64,000 nt of DNA, taken from NCBI RefSeq assembly GCF_014203535.1, contig NZ_JACHJI010000005.1:124001-188000 (forward strand). Reading direction: 5' to 3'. The translations under genes were made by a program, and so were the position numbers. Below the pieces are notes generated by a model. It was given only the letters and a program-made list of their open reading frames with translations, was not told the DNA's origin and ran no database searches. This document shows, piece after piece, positions 30,501 through 35,818 of this stretch. Position 1 is the first letter of the stretch, and every line of letters starts with the position of its first letter. Source of the DNA: Streptomyces griseomycini (GTDB lineage: Bacteria > Actinomycetota > Actinomycetes > Streptomycetales > Streptomycetaceae).

Positions 30501-30580
30501 CCCCGGACGTGGACGACCACCTGTTCGGGGGATCGGCGGGCGGCGTCCAGCAGGACGTCCAACAGCGTTGCGGCGTTCAT
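18533..30580 (-). CDS. Hybrid PKS-NRPS megasynthase with fatty-acyl-AMP ligase start and acyl-ACP-reductase-like end
   Basis: 4015 residues in one frame. Domains: (1) fatty-acyl-AMP ligase, about 1-560 (FSSGSTGAPKG near 155, SWMPYFHDMGLIG near 200); (2) carrier, Ser609 in LGGGSLKAM; (3) ketosynthase, about 677-1100, with Cys846 (DSACSSG), His981 and His1020; (4) acyltransferase, about 1195-1480, Ser1291 in GHSVGE, His1395 in RAFHS, the malonyl-type pattern; (5) ketoreductase, TGGAGGIG near 1780 and SYAAANAYLD; (6) carrier, Ser2068; (7) condensation, HHAAADG at 2257-2263; (8) adenylation, FTSGSTGRPKA near 2737 and NLYGPTETT; (9) carrier, Ser3134; (10) second condensation, HHLIGDG from 3327; (11) about 3620-4015, an NAD(P)-binding domain like cyanobacterial acyl-ACP reductase (FAGLGSIGA near 3794, Cys3954). 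No thioesterase, DH or ER. Expected product: a 3-hydroxyacyl-amino acid released reductively (inference). The ATG has only a weak GGA site. No MbtH, phosphopantetheinyl transferase or exporter is adjacent. Confidence 0.93.
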   Translation of the reverse strand: MNAATLLDVLLDAARRSPEQVVVHVRGDGGEVAVTFRALLEESLRVAGGYRDAGVEPGTCVPVLADRGEDFQPLFWGALAAGLVPVPLAPDVRRVRPVWEHLGRPPVAVDEGCAHVADRLPGDARVLRLESLREGRPLASPATPAPEDLAFLQFSSGSTGAPKGVELTHAAVLANLRQLAESSALTDRDVVVSWMPYFHDMGLIGTHLAPLAARAKQVRIGPLSFAKNPRLWFDVAAAHRATILSAANFALALTVRRVPEEVFAGLDLSAVRLVLVGAEPISATVWRDFAARTRAAGLDPRAATPVYGLAEATLAVAFPPPGEVAVPVALERDALSRGRAVERQPGGDTVELMDVGLPVPGCSVRITDDAGRPLGDRRVGHIEVRGPQVARGYHGLPEATAAAFADGWLRTGDLGFLRGGRLCVSGRHKDVLFVNGRTFHAPDMEEVAAATPGVPPGTTVVVGSTDPVTGGERVVVFVSWARPPRSAAEVLDRVARRVRAALGHDDVRVLALPPSAFPRTTSGKVQRQRMRARFEAGRYRPAASSGPEGGGSTGGPVRASRRLPGAGASAPRSRAEVRRVVREVWAGVLGLPEASFGDRDRFAELGGGSLKAMEALAGLERALGVTLAPGVLRDDTVAGLTDHLLEALAGTAGRRASGRGAPDGPSRPSSGGRAPVTAVVGLACRFPGASTPEEFWDLLAAGRDAVTPVPEGRWDTAHPADEAAATAEGHRGAFLDDPAAFDADHFGIGAEEARALDPQARVFLELAHEALERAGYAGPRRRGLRIGVFAAVGDSGYRQILADAGHGGAPSAGTAALTGNLPNLVAARVAHCLDLDGPALAVDSACSSGLVALHLARRSLTDGECDVAVVGGVNLHLTPAAHDALRAARALSPTGRSRAFASSADGFVPGEGGAALVLRRLADAHRDDDEVLAVVRGTAVNNDGTSLSLLAPNPLRQREVIERAYEDCGVDPASVTYVEAHGTGTAVGDPIELRSLAHAFPRRPDGRPRLLGSVKTNLGHLLNAAALPSLAKVVLALGHGRLPASLHHGPPSPAVAEAGFALVTELSDWESPGPRRAGVNAFGFGGTNAHAVLEQAPPAPPRPPRPGGDGPNLLTLSAGSADGLRAWASRLAEHLRDRPGLDEGDVCLTAGAARDERSHRLALVASGDLRERLAAACAADARARRGVVVGTVTHRPRTVFVLPGQGDPRPGRGRALYATAPVYRDTLDEASALAGDVRGRALTAWCVDGDVTAEDLTATEVAQPLLVAHGVALARQLVAWGVRPDAVVGHSVGELAAACAGGMLSLREAVTFAVERGRLMAESTAPGAMAAVRGAEEREVAALVDAFPGELAVAAYNGPGRLVLSGTPEAVHRVSGLLTGRGATVRPLRVSRAFHSPLMEPVARALSDAARELAPSAPVFAVMSTLTAAWQPPMDPDHLREHALRPVLFGRAVARLVDEGYDTFVELGAGENLTGAIRAVAARHRAGGADGTATGPHRARGEAPDGGVLVVSAPVEPDGADGPPGGARELAQTVARLWVRGVAVDRAAFDAGRRRVPLPPYPYRRRGYWPGPAAHGLLHDVVWRPAPPPGAGPAGPVVVSGVDAAAVRRLADGLAARGVPAVTEADGVRAPRTVILLGGPARPGTAADLGAGRLRAVTALRGALALLDRTGARRLLVVTEDAHVTGHGTERADPAQAVLGGLALAVPEESAGVVADWIDLSSLDGEEQRLRALVAESAAPRAAGAVAWRGGERLVRHVVPEARREPAGADRLPADGTFLITGGAGGIGSALARELAGRGRPVLVLAGRSPRPSGGLLEELAGLGADARYVAADLTAEDDVERLVAALPPLDAVFHAAGVVRPGSLRGTDLRELVDALGAKTLGTALLAEALERHGQRPGVCVAFSSVVSVLPGLAGALGSYAAANAYLDAFAGAERLAGRPWLSVNLGPFAETGLAAAAGAGAPAASAGRPLPTAPALAALRSACGTDAPQLVLADPASVARPVPVPRPAPVPPAGRPAAVEGAEGADRPPAASGTAAALRELLAQSLGIPVSAVDDDTPFLTLGLDSLGAVDLVRRLERKLGRDMPATLFFEHRTVRELAAHLDLGAPDRPAPAVASSAPAGDGEDGEPFALTPVQLALYTSSRLHPDVPARGHLRLTIRGPLDTGLLVRALSALAGRHGVLRLRVDDSGALPTQRVVPPVPPTDWFEVRECAAEDVAGVEAAVCNRPFDLTARPPVRAALLRQEPELAHLLLVVHHAAADGYSLNVLAEELWAAYTALWRGERDRWAASPAPDFARYAASVRRFGPGGVPDADRRYWAQRLAARGEPLRLPYDGDPDAPATGPVVQHHGEFDAGSGAGLERLAAAHGVSLFHLLLAAYVRCLARWTGRRDIAVNVARAGREGRFDGVERLVGPLADTLPLLCEVADDEPVVVLAGRVRDLWLECERHAGPSSLDLAGLLPGAGDGLRTVSPAGFSFARFPAGLAAGCPVEVRATAAGTGSAATRLSLLCWADGPVLRVSWNFPAPLFERTTVARLDREFRAELAAALRVPGAPAPHGPGAPAVPSPDRDGVTAARAGGSLPLVTRLLDRFRARADAVAVDAGDASLTYRALDRASGLLAARLRALGVGPGDLVGLLTERGADTVVGVVGILRAGAGWVPLDPDHPTPRLADQLARTGAGTVVCHSPTRRAAEALAGARAVRLDGPADDEGPVAAPAPSAPPADAVPDAEAIAYVIFTSGSTGRPKAVPVTHRAMENYLDWAVTAFGYGADDRLAQTASPCFDASVRQLLAPLLAGGTVVTVERDLLRDPELLLEHVERARVTVWSSVPTLWEQLLSAAEERRARGAGTADLSALRWVHVGGEALPVEHVRRWFDLFGNGTRIANLYGPTETTVNATYHVIDARPGDEVRRLPIGRPVAGAELEVVGADGTPCGTDEPGELLISGVGLTPGYLDEPELNARAFTWRAGRRWYRSGDRVRRSADGALEFLGRVDDQVKIRGNRVEPGEVEAALQRCPGVARAAVLAHEGRLVAFVTARAGRRDAGEVRRRLAGLLPSYMVPARVVFLDALPLTGTGKVDRSALTGLLDPDDRSGGGGTAPATATERRLAAIWSELLRVAPVHREDDFFDLGGDSLLVLQVFARLAEREGPLPRPTVIYRHRTLAALASAVDAVAAERNSTVDAAPARPAGDARVAPSPAGPFPVTPGQRGFLLAEELSPGDGTWLARLRLSGPLEPEVFQTAVDLLVERHGMLRTVFPAGARPPVQQELPRSLRLPVVFETVTGPAEVDERAAAEAARRLEPWAWPLLRLRVLTLAPHEHVLLVHAHHLIGDGYSAALLVRELTEAYDLLAGGGTPRPPASRSDFRDHVLARAGASRETGADAPATAEHRARTARVCAPYRPPVLRTAVEGEGGAARDGDSRFRSAEFTLDAPLTAALRALAASARTTLYAPLLTAYYQELTAVTGRPDLIVGLAVSGRDRALPDAHRVFGPFAAAVPVRPAGAAEKPLADGDFAGALRRIAAEAEDARAHEDVVPRRADGLPSASQFFFTFLDFAALAPVDGGALRVSWEAGDGVFLPPSSATDVFMAVRPDGDGLRVTVRGCAAAFPPAALDDFAGSVRGRLVRAAAGARTGVPRTGTRRETVDAALVGYLPAPGHLARLAGLSEASLPRDEVRALLFPDGAPRLLETVRTPLGRSGFVCVPLFADELGRDTALVSHTARAVSLAASRGARCVSLAGMIPSLTGYGFDVLRFRRYPTAVTTGHATTVVSVVRTVHAALAATGRDLADLEVAFAGLGSIGASSLELLLELAARPPRRLLLCDVRGSGPRLGELGRRLRERGLARDVEVAETRGTLPDAVHGADLLVTAVSGAAAVLDVDRLRPGAVVVDDSFPHCFDTGRALARMRERRDVLVLGGGLLRVGPTDREVAADLPAAAAAGYLAQPWIEGTLASCRTESLLHAAGHGLPLVHGLVDAAVARAHWEAVERAGVTAAPLHLLGHTVGAGLPDAVPATD

Positions 30581-30707
30581 GGATCCGTTCGTTCATGCGT
30601 GGGCGACCGACGCTCTGTGGGACGGTCCGGACCCGGACCGGGTTGCTCCCGCCCGCGAACCGTCGCCCACCATGATCACGTACTGACCGCCGACCGCTGT
30701 CGCGGGC

Positions 30708-31445
30708 TCAGACGCCGCAGGTCGGCGCCGACCAGTACCGGCTGCCGCGGTGGTCGACGTGGGTGTGGTCGTCGTGCCCCGGGTAGCCCGGGCCGAGGAT
30801 GCCGCGGAAGCCGTGGTACCGGGCCTGCTTGGCCAGGGTGCACAGGGAGTGCGGCCCGGCGCCTAGGTCGGCCGCGTCGCCGTACAGATGGCGGCTGCCG
30901 CTCGCGCCGCCCACGGCGTCGTTGCAGGCGTGGGAACGGAAACCGCTGGTGACCCGGATCGGCTCGTCGCCGAGCGCGTGGCGCAGGGCCTCCAGCTTCC
31001 ACATCGTCCGCAGGGCGTTGGCCTTGGCCGTCGCGGCGCCGACCGCGCCGCCCGACCAGGTGGAGTTGCAGTCGTTCAGCTCGCTGTAGGAGAAGTGGAC
31101 CGGCGTGCAGTCGTCGTCCTGGAGGGCGTACAGCTTGTTGTAGGTGGCGGGGCCCGCCACGCCGTCCGCGGCCAGGCCGTACGCCGACTGGAAGCGCTTG
31201 AGGGCGGCCGCGGTGGCCGGTCCGAAGCTGCCGTCGACGGCCAGCACGGAACCGTAGCCCGGGTAGCCCCCGAGCCGGATCTGGAGCTGGGTGACATCGG
31301 CGCCCGAGGCGCCCTGGGACAGCGTGCGGGTCCAGGTGTAGCAGCCGTCGGCGTGCGCGGTCCCCGCGGTGGCGACCGTTCCCACGACCGCGGCAGTCAT
31401 GAGCATGACAATAGAGAGAACGAGGCGCAGAGCGCGTCCGAACAT
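30708..31445 (-). CDS. Secreted zinc D-Ala-D-Ala carboxypeptidase-like (M15) with peptidoglycan-binding domain
   Basis: 245 residues. A signal peptide (MFGRALRLVLSIVMLMTAAV, cleavage near AHA-DG at about 33) is followed by a PG_binding_1 domain (VTQLQIRLGGYPGYG, then DGSFGPATAAALKRFQ). The C-terminal peptidase M15 domain has SGFRSHACNDAV, the zinc motif SRHLYGDAADL and DDHTHVDHRG. This order matches the Streptomyces albus G DD-carboxypeptidase. It would trim peptidoglycan stem peptides outside the cell. ATG at 31445 is preceded by CCGGAG. It sits upstream of the megasynthase on the same strand, but a 127-bp gap separates them and no functional link is evident. Confidence 0.87.
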   Translation of the reverse strand: MFGRALRLVLSIVMLMTAAVVGTVATAGTAHADGCYTWTRTLSQGASGADVTQLQIRLGGYPGYGSVLAVDGSFGPATAAALKRFQSAYGLAADGVAGPATYNKLYALQDDDCTPVHFSYSELNDCNSTWSGGAVGAATAKANALRTMWKLEALRHALGDEPIRVTSGFRSHACNDAVGGASGSRHLYGDAADLGAGPHSLCTLAKQARYHGFRGILGPGYPGHDDHTHVDHRGSRYWSAPTCGV

Positions 31446-31681
31446 GTGATCTCCGGTTCCGGAACGTGTGGTTCGACTGGGTGACGGGCCATGTGACGCG
31501 TGTCAACCATGGGACACACGCCCGACCGGACGCAAGGTCCCCGCGCGACCCGGCGGGCGCACGCGGTGCACGCGTGAGCCCTGGACGCGCCCCCGCGGCC
31601 GTACGGACAATGCAGTGCCCCTGATCACCCCGCGAAGTGCCGTGCCCAGCCGCCGATGCCGAGGAAAGCAGGTCGACCGCC

Positions 31682-32404
31682 GTGCTGTTGCGTCTGCCCA
31701 CGTCCCTGTCCGAAGCACAGCAGTGTCTGGCCGAGGGAGCGGTGCCCGTCGGCGGGGCCACACTCGTGTGGGCCCTCTGGCAACGGGACGGCTTCCCCGA
31801 ACAGGCGATGTCCCTGCGCTGTCTTCCGGAGGCCAACGTGATCGGACGTGAGGCGCTGGGCGCGGCCGTCCTGCTGCACCAGGCGGACGCCCGCCTGCCG
31901 GAGGTGCTGCGCCGTGCGGCCTCCACCGTGGGCACCGGTGCCGTGCGGCGCACGGCCACGGTCGGCGGCAACATCGTGGGCAGCACGCTGCGCTGCCTGC
32001 TCCCCGCGGCCCTGGCGCTGAACGCGCGGGCGACCGTGCTGGACCGGGACGGAAGCTACGAGACCGATCTGGCCGAAGTGGTGTCGAAGCGTCACCTGCT
32101 GCTCGGCCTGCGCTGGCAGGCCCCCGTGACCAGCGGCTACCACAAGGCGGCCGCGGAGCCGGGCGGACCGCCGCCGCTCGTCGTCGCCACCGCCGTCCAC
32201 GCCGGGAGCGACGGGCGGCACCACCTCACGGTCGCCGTCCGTGACGGTTACGAGGTCGTCAGCGGGACCACGCCCTGCCACACCGGGTCCGAGCAGGCGC
32301 TCCACTCCCTGGACCGCACGGACCTCGGCGCACTCCCGTCGACGGCCCGGGACGCGGTGCGCCGGGAGGTGACCGGCGTCCTGGCCCGGTCCGCCGGCTC
32401 CTGA
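31682..32404 (+). CDS. FAD-binding subunit of the CO-dehydrogenase/xanthine-oxidase medium-chain family, solo
   Basis: 240 residues, slightly shorter than the usual 270-290. VPVGGATLVWALWQ near the start and TVGTGAVRRTATVGGNIVGS near residue 95 are the two FAD-binding signatures of CutM/CoxM proteins. The C-terminal CO_deh_flav_C region follows. The normal partners, a large molybdopterin subunit and a 2Fe-2S subunit, are not in the window, so it may be a free-standing flavoprotein with another role. GTG at 31682 was chosen because VLLRLPTSLSEAQ fits the family start; an ATG in frame at 31637 is possible. Confidence 0.75.
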   Translation: MLLRLPTSLSEAQQCLAEGAVPVGGATLVWALWQRDGFPEQAMSLRCLPEANVIGREALGAAVLLHQADARLPEVLRRAASTVGTGAVRRTATVGGNIVGSTLRCLLPAALALNARATVLDRDGSYETDLAEVVSKRHLLLGLRWQAPVTSGYHKAAAEPGGPPPLVVATAVHAGSDGRHHLTVAVRDGYEVVSGTTPCHTGSEQALHSLDRTDLGALPSTARDAVRREVTGVLARSAGS

Positions 32405-32466
32405 CGGTGCCACCGCCCGCGCCGCTCCCGGCGCTTTTGCCTGCCTGCGGGGGGCAGCGCGGGGAG

Positions 32467-32841
32467 TCAGCGGACGAACAGACCCGTGAGGGTCCCCAGT
32501 GCGCAGGCGCAGGCGAGGACGGCGCAGGCACAAGCGACGTGGCGCCTGAACAGGCCACGCCGCAACTGGAGGTACCGGGCCTCGTACTCCTCCCGCAGCT
32601 GCGCGGCGCGTTCGACCGTGCTCCGCAGCATGCGGCGGGTGAAGTCGAGACGCCGCTGCACGTAACGGTGCGTGAGCTCCTCGGCCTGGGTCGACGTCAG
32701 CCACGGCAGCCCGGCGCACAGTTCGTCGGCCTCGCGGCGCGCCTCGTCGAGGTGCGCCTGCGCCATGAGGTGGCCCTCCGCCTCCGCGACGAGCGCCGAG
32801 ACCTGACCGGCCTCCGGGCGGGGGCCCCGGCCCCTGATCAC
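32467..32841 (-). CDS. Small tail-anchored membrane protein coupled to ctaD
   Basis: 124 residues. The GTG start overlaps the ctaD stop (GTGA), so translation is coupled. A long helical, charged cytoplasmic part (SALVAEAEGHLMAQAHLDEA, then RMLRSTVERAAQLREEYEAR) is predicted to form a coiled coil. It ends in one transmembrane helix (HVACACAVLACACALGTLTG) with four cysteines and a three-residue tail. I do not recognise the family. Coupling to ctaD suggests an oxidase assembly or accessory role, which is inference. Confidence 0.7.
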   Translation of the reverse strand: MIRGRGPRPEAGQVSALVAEAEGHLMAQAHLDEARREADELCAGLPWLTSTQAEELTHRYVQRRLDFTRRMLRSTVERAAQLREEYEARYLQLRRGLFRRHVACACAVLACACALGTLTGLFVR

Positions 32842-34550
32842 GATCTGTCGCTCTCGTGCCCGGCGGCGTCGATCACGTCGCGCCTGTGGACGTTCTCCTT
32901 CTCGTCCAGCCGGGCCACGGCGGGGTGGTGCAGGTCGAAGGCGGGGGACTCGGAGCGGACGCGGGGCAGCGTGACGAAGTTGTGGCGCGGCGGCGGGCAG
33001 GAGGTGGCCCACTCCAGGGAACGCCCGTATCCCCACGGGTCGTCGACCTCGACCTTCTCCCCCTTCTGCGCGGTCGCCCACACGTTGTACAGGAAGGGCA
33101 GCGTGGACAGACCGAGCAGGAAGGCGCCGATGGAGGAGGCGGTGTTGAGGGCGGTGAAGCCGTCGGCGGCCAGGTAGTCGGCGTAGCGCCGCGGCATGCC
33201 CTCGGCGCCGAGCCAGTGCTGGATGAGGAAGGTGGCGTGGAAGCCGACGAAGAGGGTCCAGAAATGGACCTTCTCGAGGCGTTCGTTGAGCATGGTGCCG
33301 GTCATCTTCGGCCACCAGAAGCTGAATCCGGCGAACATCGCGAAGACGATGGTGCCGAAGAGGACGTAGTGGAAGTGGGCGACCACGAAGTAGCTGTCGT
33401 GGACGTGCCAGTCCAGCGGGGGCGAGGCGAGGATGACCCCGGTCAGCCCGCCGAAGAGGAAGGTGACCAGGAAGCCCACCGCCCAGAGCATGGGGGGTTC
33501 GAAGGACAGTGAGCTATTCCACATGGTGCCGATCCAGTTGAAGAACTTCACGCCGGTGGGGACGGCGATCAGGAAGCTCATGAAGGAGAAGAAGGGCAGC
33601 AGGACGGCACCGGTGGCGAACATGTGGTGGGCCCACACGGTCGCGGACAGACCGGTGATGGCGATGGTGGCGCCGACCAGCCCCATGTAACCGAAGATGG
33701 GCTTGCGGGAGAACACCGGGATGATCTCACTGATCACGCCGAAGAACGGCAGGGCGAGGATGTAGACCTCGGGGTGGCCGAAGAACCAGAACAGGTGTTG
33801 CCACAGGATGGGTCCGCCGTTCTCGGCGTTGAAGACCTGGGAGCCGAAGCGGCGGTCGGCTTCCAGTACGAGCAGGGCGGCGGCCAGGACGGGGAAGGCG
33901 AGCAGGACCAGCACCGAGGTGAGCAGGACGTTCCAGGTGAAGATGGGCATGCGGAACATGGTCATGCCGGGAGCGCGCATGCAGATGATGGTGGTGATGA
34001 AGTTGACCGCGCCCAGGATGGTGCCGAAGCCGGAGAGCGCCAGTCCCATGATCCACAGGTCGGCGCCGGTCTGGGGGCTGCGTGTGTGGTCGCTCAGCGG
34101 GGGGTAGGCCGTCCAACCGTAGTCGGCTGCCCCTTCGGGGGTGAGGAAGCTGGCCGTGACGATCAGGCCGCCGAGGGCGAACAGCCAGTACGACAGCATG
34201 TTCAGCCGGGGGAAGGCGACGTCCGGGGAGCCGATCTGCAGCGGCATGATCGCGTTGGCGAAACCGGCGAACGTCGGCGTGGCGAACAGCAGCAGCATGA
34301 TCGTGCCGTGCATGGTGAACGACTGGTTGTACTGCTCGCTGGACAGCAGCTGCAGGCCGGGGCGGGCCAGTTCCGCCCGGATCGCCATCGCCAGCACTCC
34401 GCCGATCAGGAAGAAGATGAACGACGTGATCAGGTAGAGATGCCCGATCTTCTTGTGGTCCGTCGTCGTCAGCCAGGAAACGATCACCTGACCCCTGGTG
34501 TGACGTTCGCCCGCCGGAACGGGGGCCACCGGCTCGGTGTGTGTCGCCAT
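32838..34550 (-). CDS. ctaD: Cytochrome c oxidase subunit I (aa3 type)
   Basis: 570 residues, twelve transmembrane helices. It reduces oxygen to water at the heme a3-CuB centre and pumps protons. Heme a ligand His in FTMHGTIMLLLF, CuB ligands in FGHPEVYILALP (with the Tyr cross-link) and WAHHMF, and heme ligands in VVAHFHYVLFG are all present. ATG at 34550 has GAGGAAATCG upstream; the in-frame upstream extension has no support. Subunits II and III are not nearby, so this is probably a second ctaD copy outside the main qcr-cta cluster. Confidence 0.95.
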   Translation of the reverse strand: MATHTEPVAPVPAGERHTRGQVIVSWLTTTDHKKIGHLYLITSFIFFLIGGVLAMAIRAELARPGLQLLSSEQYNQSFTMHGTIMLLLFATPTFAGFANAIMPLQIGSPDVAFPRLNMLSYWLFALGGLIVTASFLTPEGAADYGWTAYPPLSDHTRSPQTGADLWIMGLALSGFGTILGAVNFITTIICMRAPGMTMFRMPIFTWNVLLTSVLVLLAFPVLAAALLVLEADRRFGSQVFNAENGGPILWQHLFWFFGHPEVYILALPFFGVISEIIPVFSRKPIFGYMGLVGATIAITGLSATVWAHHMFATGAVLLPFFSFMSFLIAVPTGVKFFNWIGTMWNSSLSFEPPMLWAVGFLVTFLFGGLTGVILASPPLDWHVHDSYFVVAHFHYVLFGTIVFAMFAGFSFWWPKMTGTMLNERLEKVHFWTLFVGFHATFLIQHWLGAEGMPRRYADYLAADGFTALNTASSIGAFLLGLSTLPFLYNVWATAQKGEKVEVDDPWGYGRSLEWATSCPPPRHNFVTLPRVRSESPAFDLHHPAVARLDEKENVHRRDVIDAAGHESDRS

Positions 34551-34574
34551 CGATTTCCTCAATATGCAGCGGTC

Positions 34575-34604
34575 GGTACACAGCCCGTACGGGCGGAGAG
34601 TCAA
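34575..34604 (-). promoter_or_regulatory. Probable ctaD promoter
   Basis: On the minus strand TTGACT (34604-34599) is followed after 18 nt by TGTACC (34580-34575), about 25 nt before the ctaD start. The -35 is excellent for the major sigma factor and the -10 is moderate. The promoter overlaps the first unit of the 40-bp tandem repeat. Confidence 0.5.
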
Positions 34605-34660
34605 AACCAGTGCGTCACAACAGCCTGTACGGTCGGGGAGTCACGACCGGTGCGTCGTGC
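34581..34660. repeat. Two imperfect 40-bp tandem direct repeats upstream of ctaD
   Basis: Unit 1 is 34581-34620 and unit 2 is 34621-34660. Both begin CAGCC/T-GTACGG and share GGCGGAGAGTC/GTCGGGGAGTC, then ACCA/GGTGCGTC; about three quarters of positions agree. The first unit overlaps the ctaD promoter. The arrangement looks like a duplicated operator or promoter. The rest of the 331-bp gap holds the palindrome at 34758 and nothing else clear. Confidence 0.7.
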
Positions 34661-34757
34661 GGCCGGTCCCCGCCTCGGACAGTGTGTGACCAACTCAGGG
34701 GAAACTAGTCCCGCCGGTGCCGTGCGGCCGCCGCGCGCGGGCCGACGTTGGGCCGTG

Positions 34758-34780
34758 CGGGCGAATGATTCATTCGCCCG
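34758..34780. promoter_or_regulatory. 23-bp perfect palindrome, probable operator
   Basis: CGGGCGAATGA, central T, TCATTCGCCCG: eleven base pairs on each side match without error. It lies about 100 bp before the metallo-hydrolase gene and about 210 bp from ctaD. Its length and symmetry are typical of a TetR- or GntR-type operator, but no regulator gene is adjacent. Confidence 0.7.
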
Positions 34781-34881
34781 AGTGAGTGTTCGCAGAGCCT
34801 GCGGTTCCGAACCGTCGCGGGCCGCGCCGGCGCGGTGACCGGAACGGTGCGGGGTACTCCGGAGGAAACCGGTACGGGCGG

Positions 34882-35781
34882 ATGGTGCGGCGGGGGCCTC
34901 CGCCCCCGACGGACGGGATGGCCATGGCACGGAACCAGGGCGGCCACACGGACGACGCGGTCGCCGTCACGTTCATCGGCAACGCCACGCTCCTGCTGAG
35001 GTACCAGGGGCTCACCCTGCTCACCGATCCCAACTTCCTGCACCGCGGGGAGTACGCCCACCTGGGATACGGACTGCTGAGCCGGCGCCTGACCGAGCCC
35101 TCGGTCGGCATCGGCGACCTCCCCCGCCTCGACGCGGTGGTGCTGTCCCATCTCCACGGTGACCACTGGGACCGCCGGACGAACCGGCACCTGGACCACG
35201 AGGTGCCGGTCCTCACCACACCGCACGCGGCCCGCCGCCTCAGGGTCCTGCACGGCTTCCGCCGTACGGCGGGGCTGCGCACCTGGCAGGGACTCGTCGT
35301 GGAGCGCGGGGGCCACCGGGTCACCGTCACGGCGCTGCCGGGCCGGCACGCCGGTCAGCCCCTGCTGCGCGGGCTGCTGCCCCCGGTGATGGGCAGCATG
35401 CTGGAGTTCGGTCCCGTGGGAGGACCGGTCCGGCTCCGGCTGTACGTGTCCGGTGACACGCTGGTGTACGACGGCATCGAGGAGATCGCGCGCCGCTTCC
35501 CGGCCGCCGATCTGGCCGTGCTCCACCTGGGCGGCACGAGGCTCCCGGGCGGCTTCGTGGTGACCATGGACGGTGCGCAGGGAGCGGAACTCGCCCGGCG
35601 CCTCGATCCGCGGCTGATCCTGCCCGTTCACTACCACGACTACACGGTGATGCGCTCTCCGCTGTCCGCGTTCCTCACCGAGGCCGGCCGGATCGGCCTC
35701 GACGACCGGATCGTCCACTGCGGCCACGGGCAGAGCGTCCGCCTGACCGCCGAGCGGGGCGCGGCGCCGGTGGCCTTCTGA
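34882..35781 (+). CDS. MBL-fold metallo-hydrolase (UlaG/COG2220-like)
   Basis: 299 residues. VTFIGNATLLLRYQGLTLLT is the usual opening of this group, and VVLSHLHGDHWDRR holds the HxHxDH zinc motif. Further ligands are the His in LPGRHAGQP, Asp in YVSGDTLVYDG and His in PVHYHDYTV, so both metal sites look intact. These enzymes hydrolyse esters, lactones or phosphodiesters; related N-acyl-phosphatidylethanolamine hydrolases share this look. Start is uncertain: ATG at 34882 has GGAGGAAA 15 nt upstream, but ATG at 34918 or 34924 is equally compatible with the fold. The 23-bp palindrome upstream probably regulates it. Confidence 0.82.
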   Translation: MVRRGPPPPTDGMAMARNQGGHTDDAVAVTFIGNATLLLRYQGLTLLTDPNFLHRGEYAHLGYGLLSRRLTEPSVGIGDLPRLDAVVLSHLHGDHWDRRTNRHLDHEVPVLTTPHAARRLRVLHGFRRTAGLRTWQGLVVERGGHRVTVTALPGRHAGQPLLRGLLPPVMGSMLEFGPVGGPVRLRLYVSGDTLVYDGIEEIARRFPAADLAVLHLGGTRLPGGFVVTMDGAQGAELARRLDPRLILPVHYHDYTVMRSPLSAFLTEAGRIGLDDRIVHCGHGQSVRLTAERGAAPVAF

Positions 35782-35818
35782 CCCGGCGCGCACACCGTGC
35801 GCTCAGCCGGCCGGCCGG

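Noticed and set aside
20831..30952. A 3373-codon open frame on the plus strand across the megasynthase
   Set aside because: It is the antisense of the GC-rich megasynthase gene. The product is Arg/Gly/Pro-rich low complexity with no domain.
31500..31517. GTGTC-N8-GACAC inverted repeat between the M15 peptidase and the FAD-subunit gene
   Set aside because: Only five base pairs per arm in a GC-rich gap; too weak to separate from chance.
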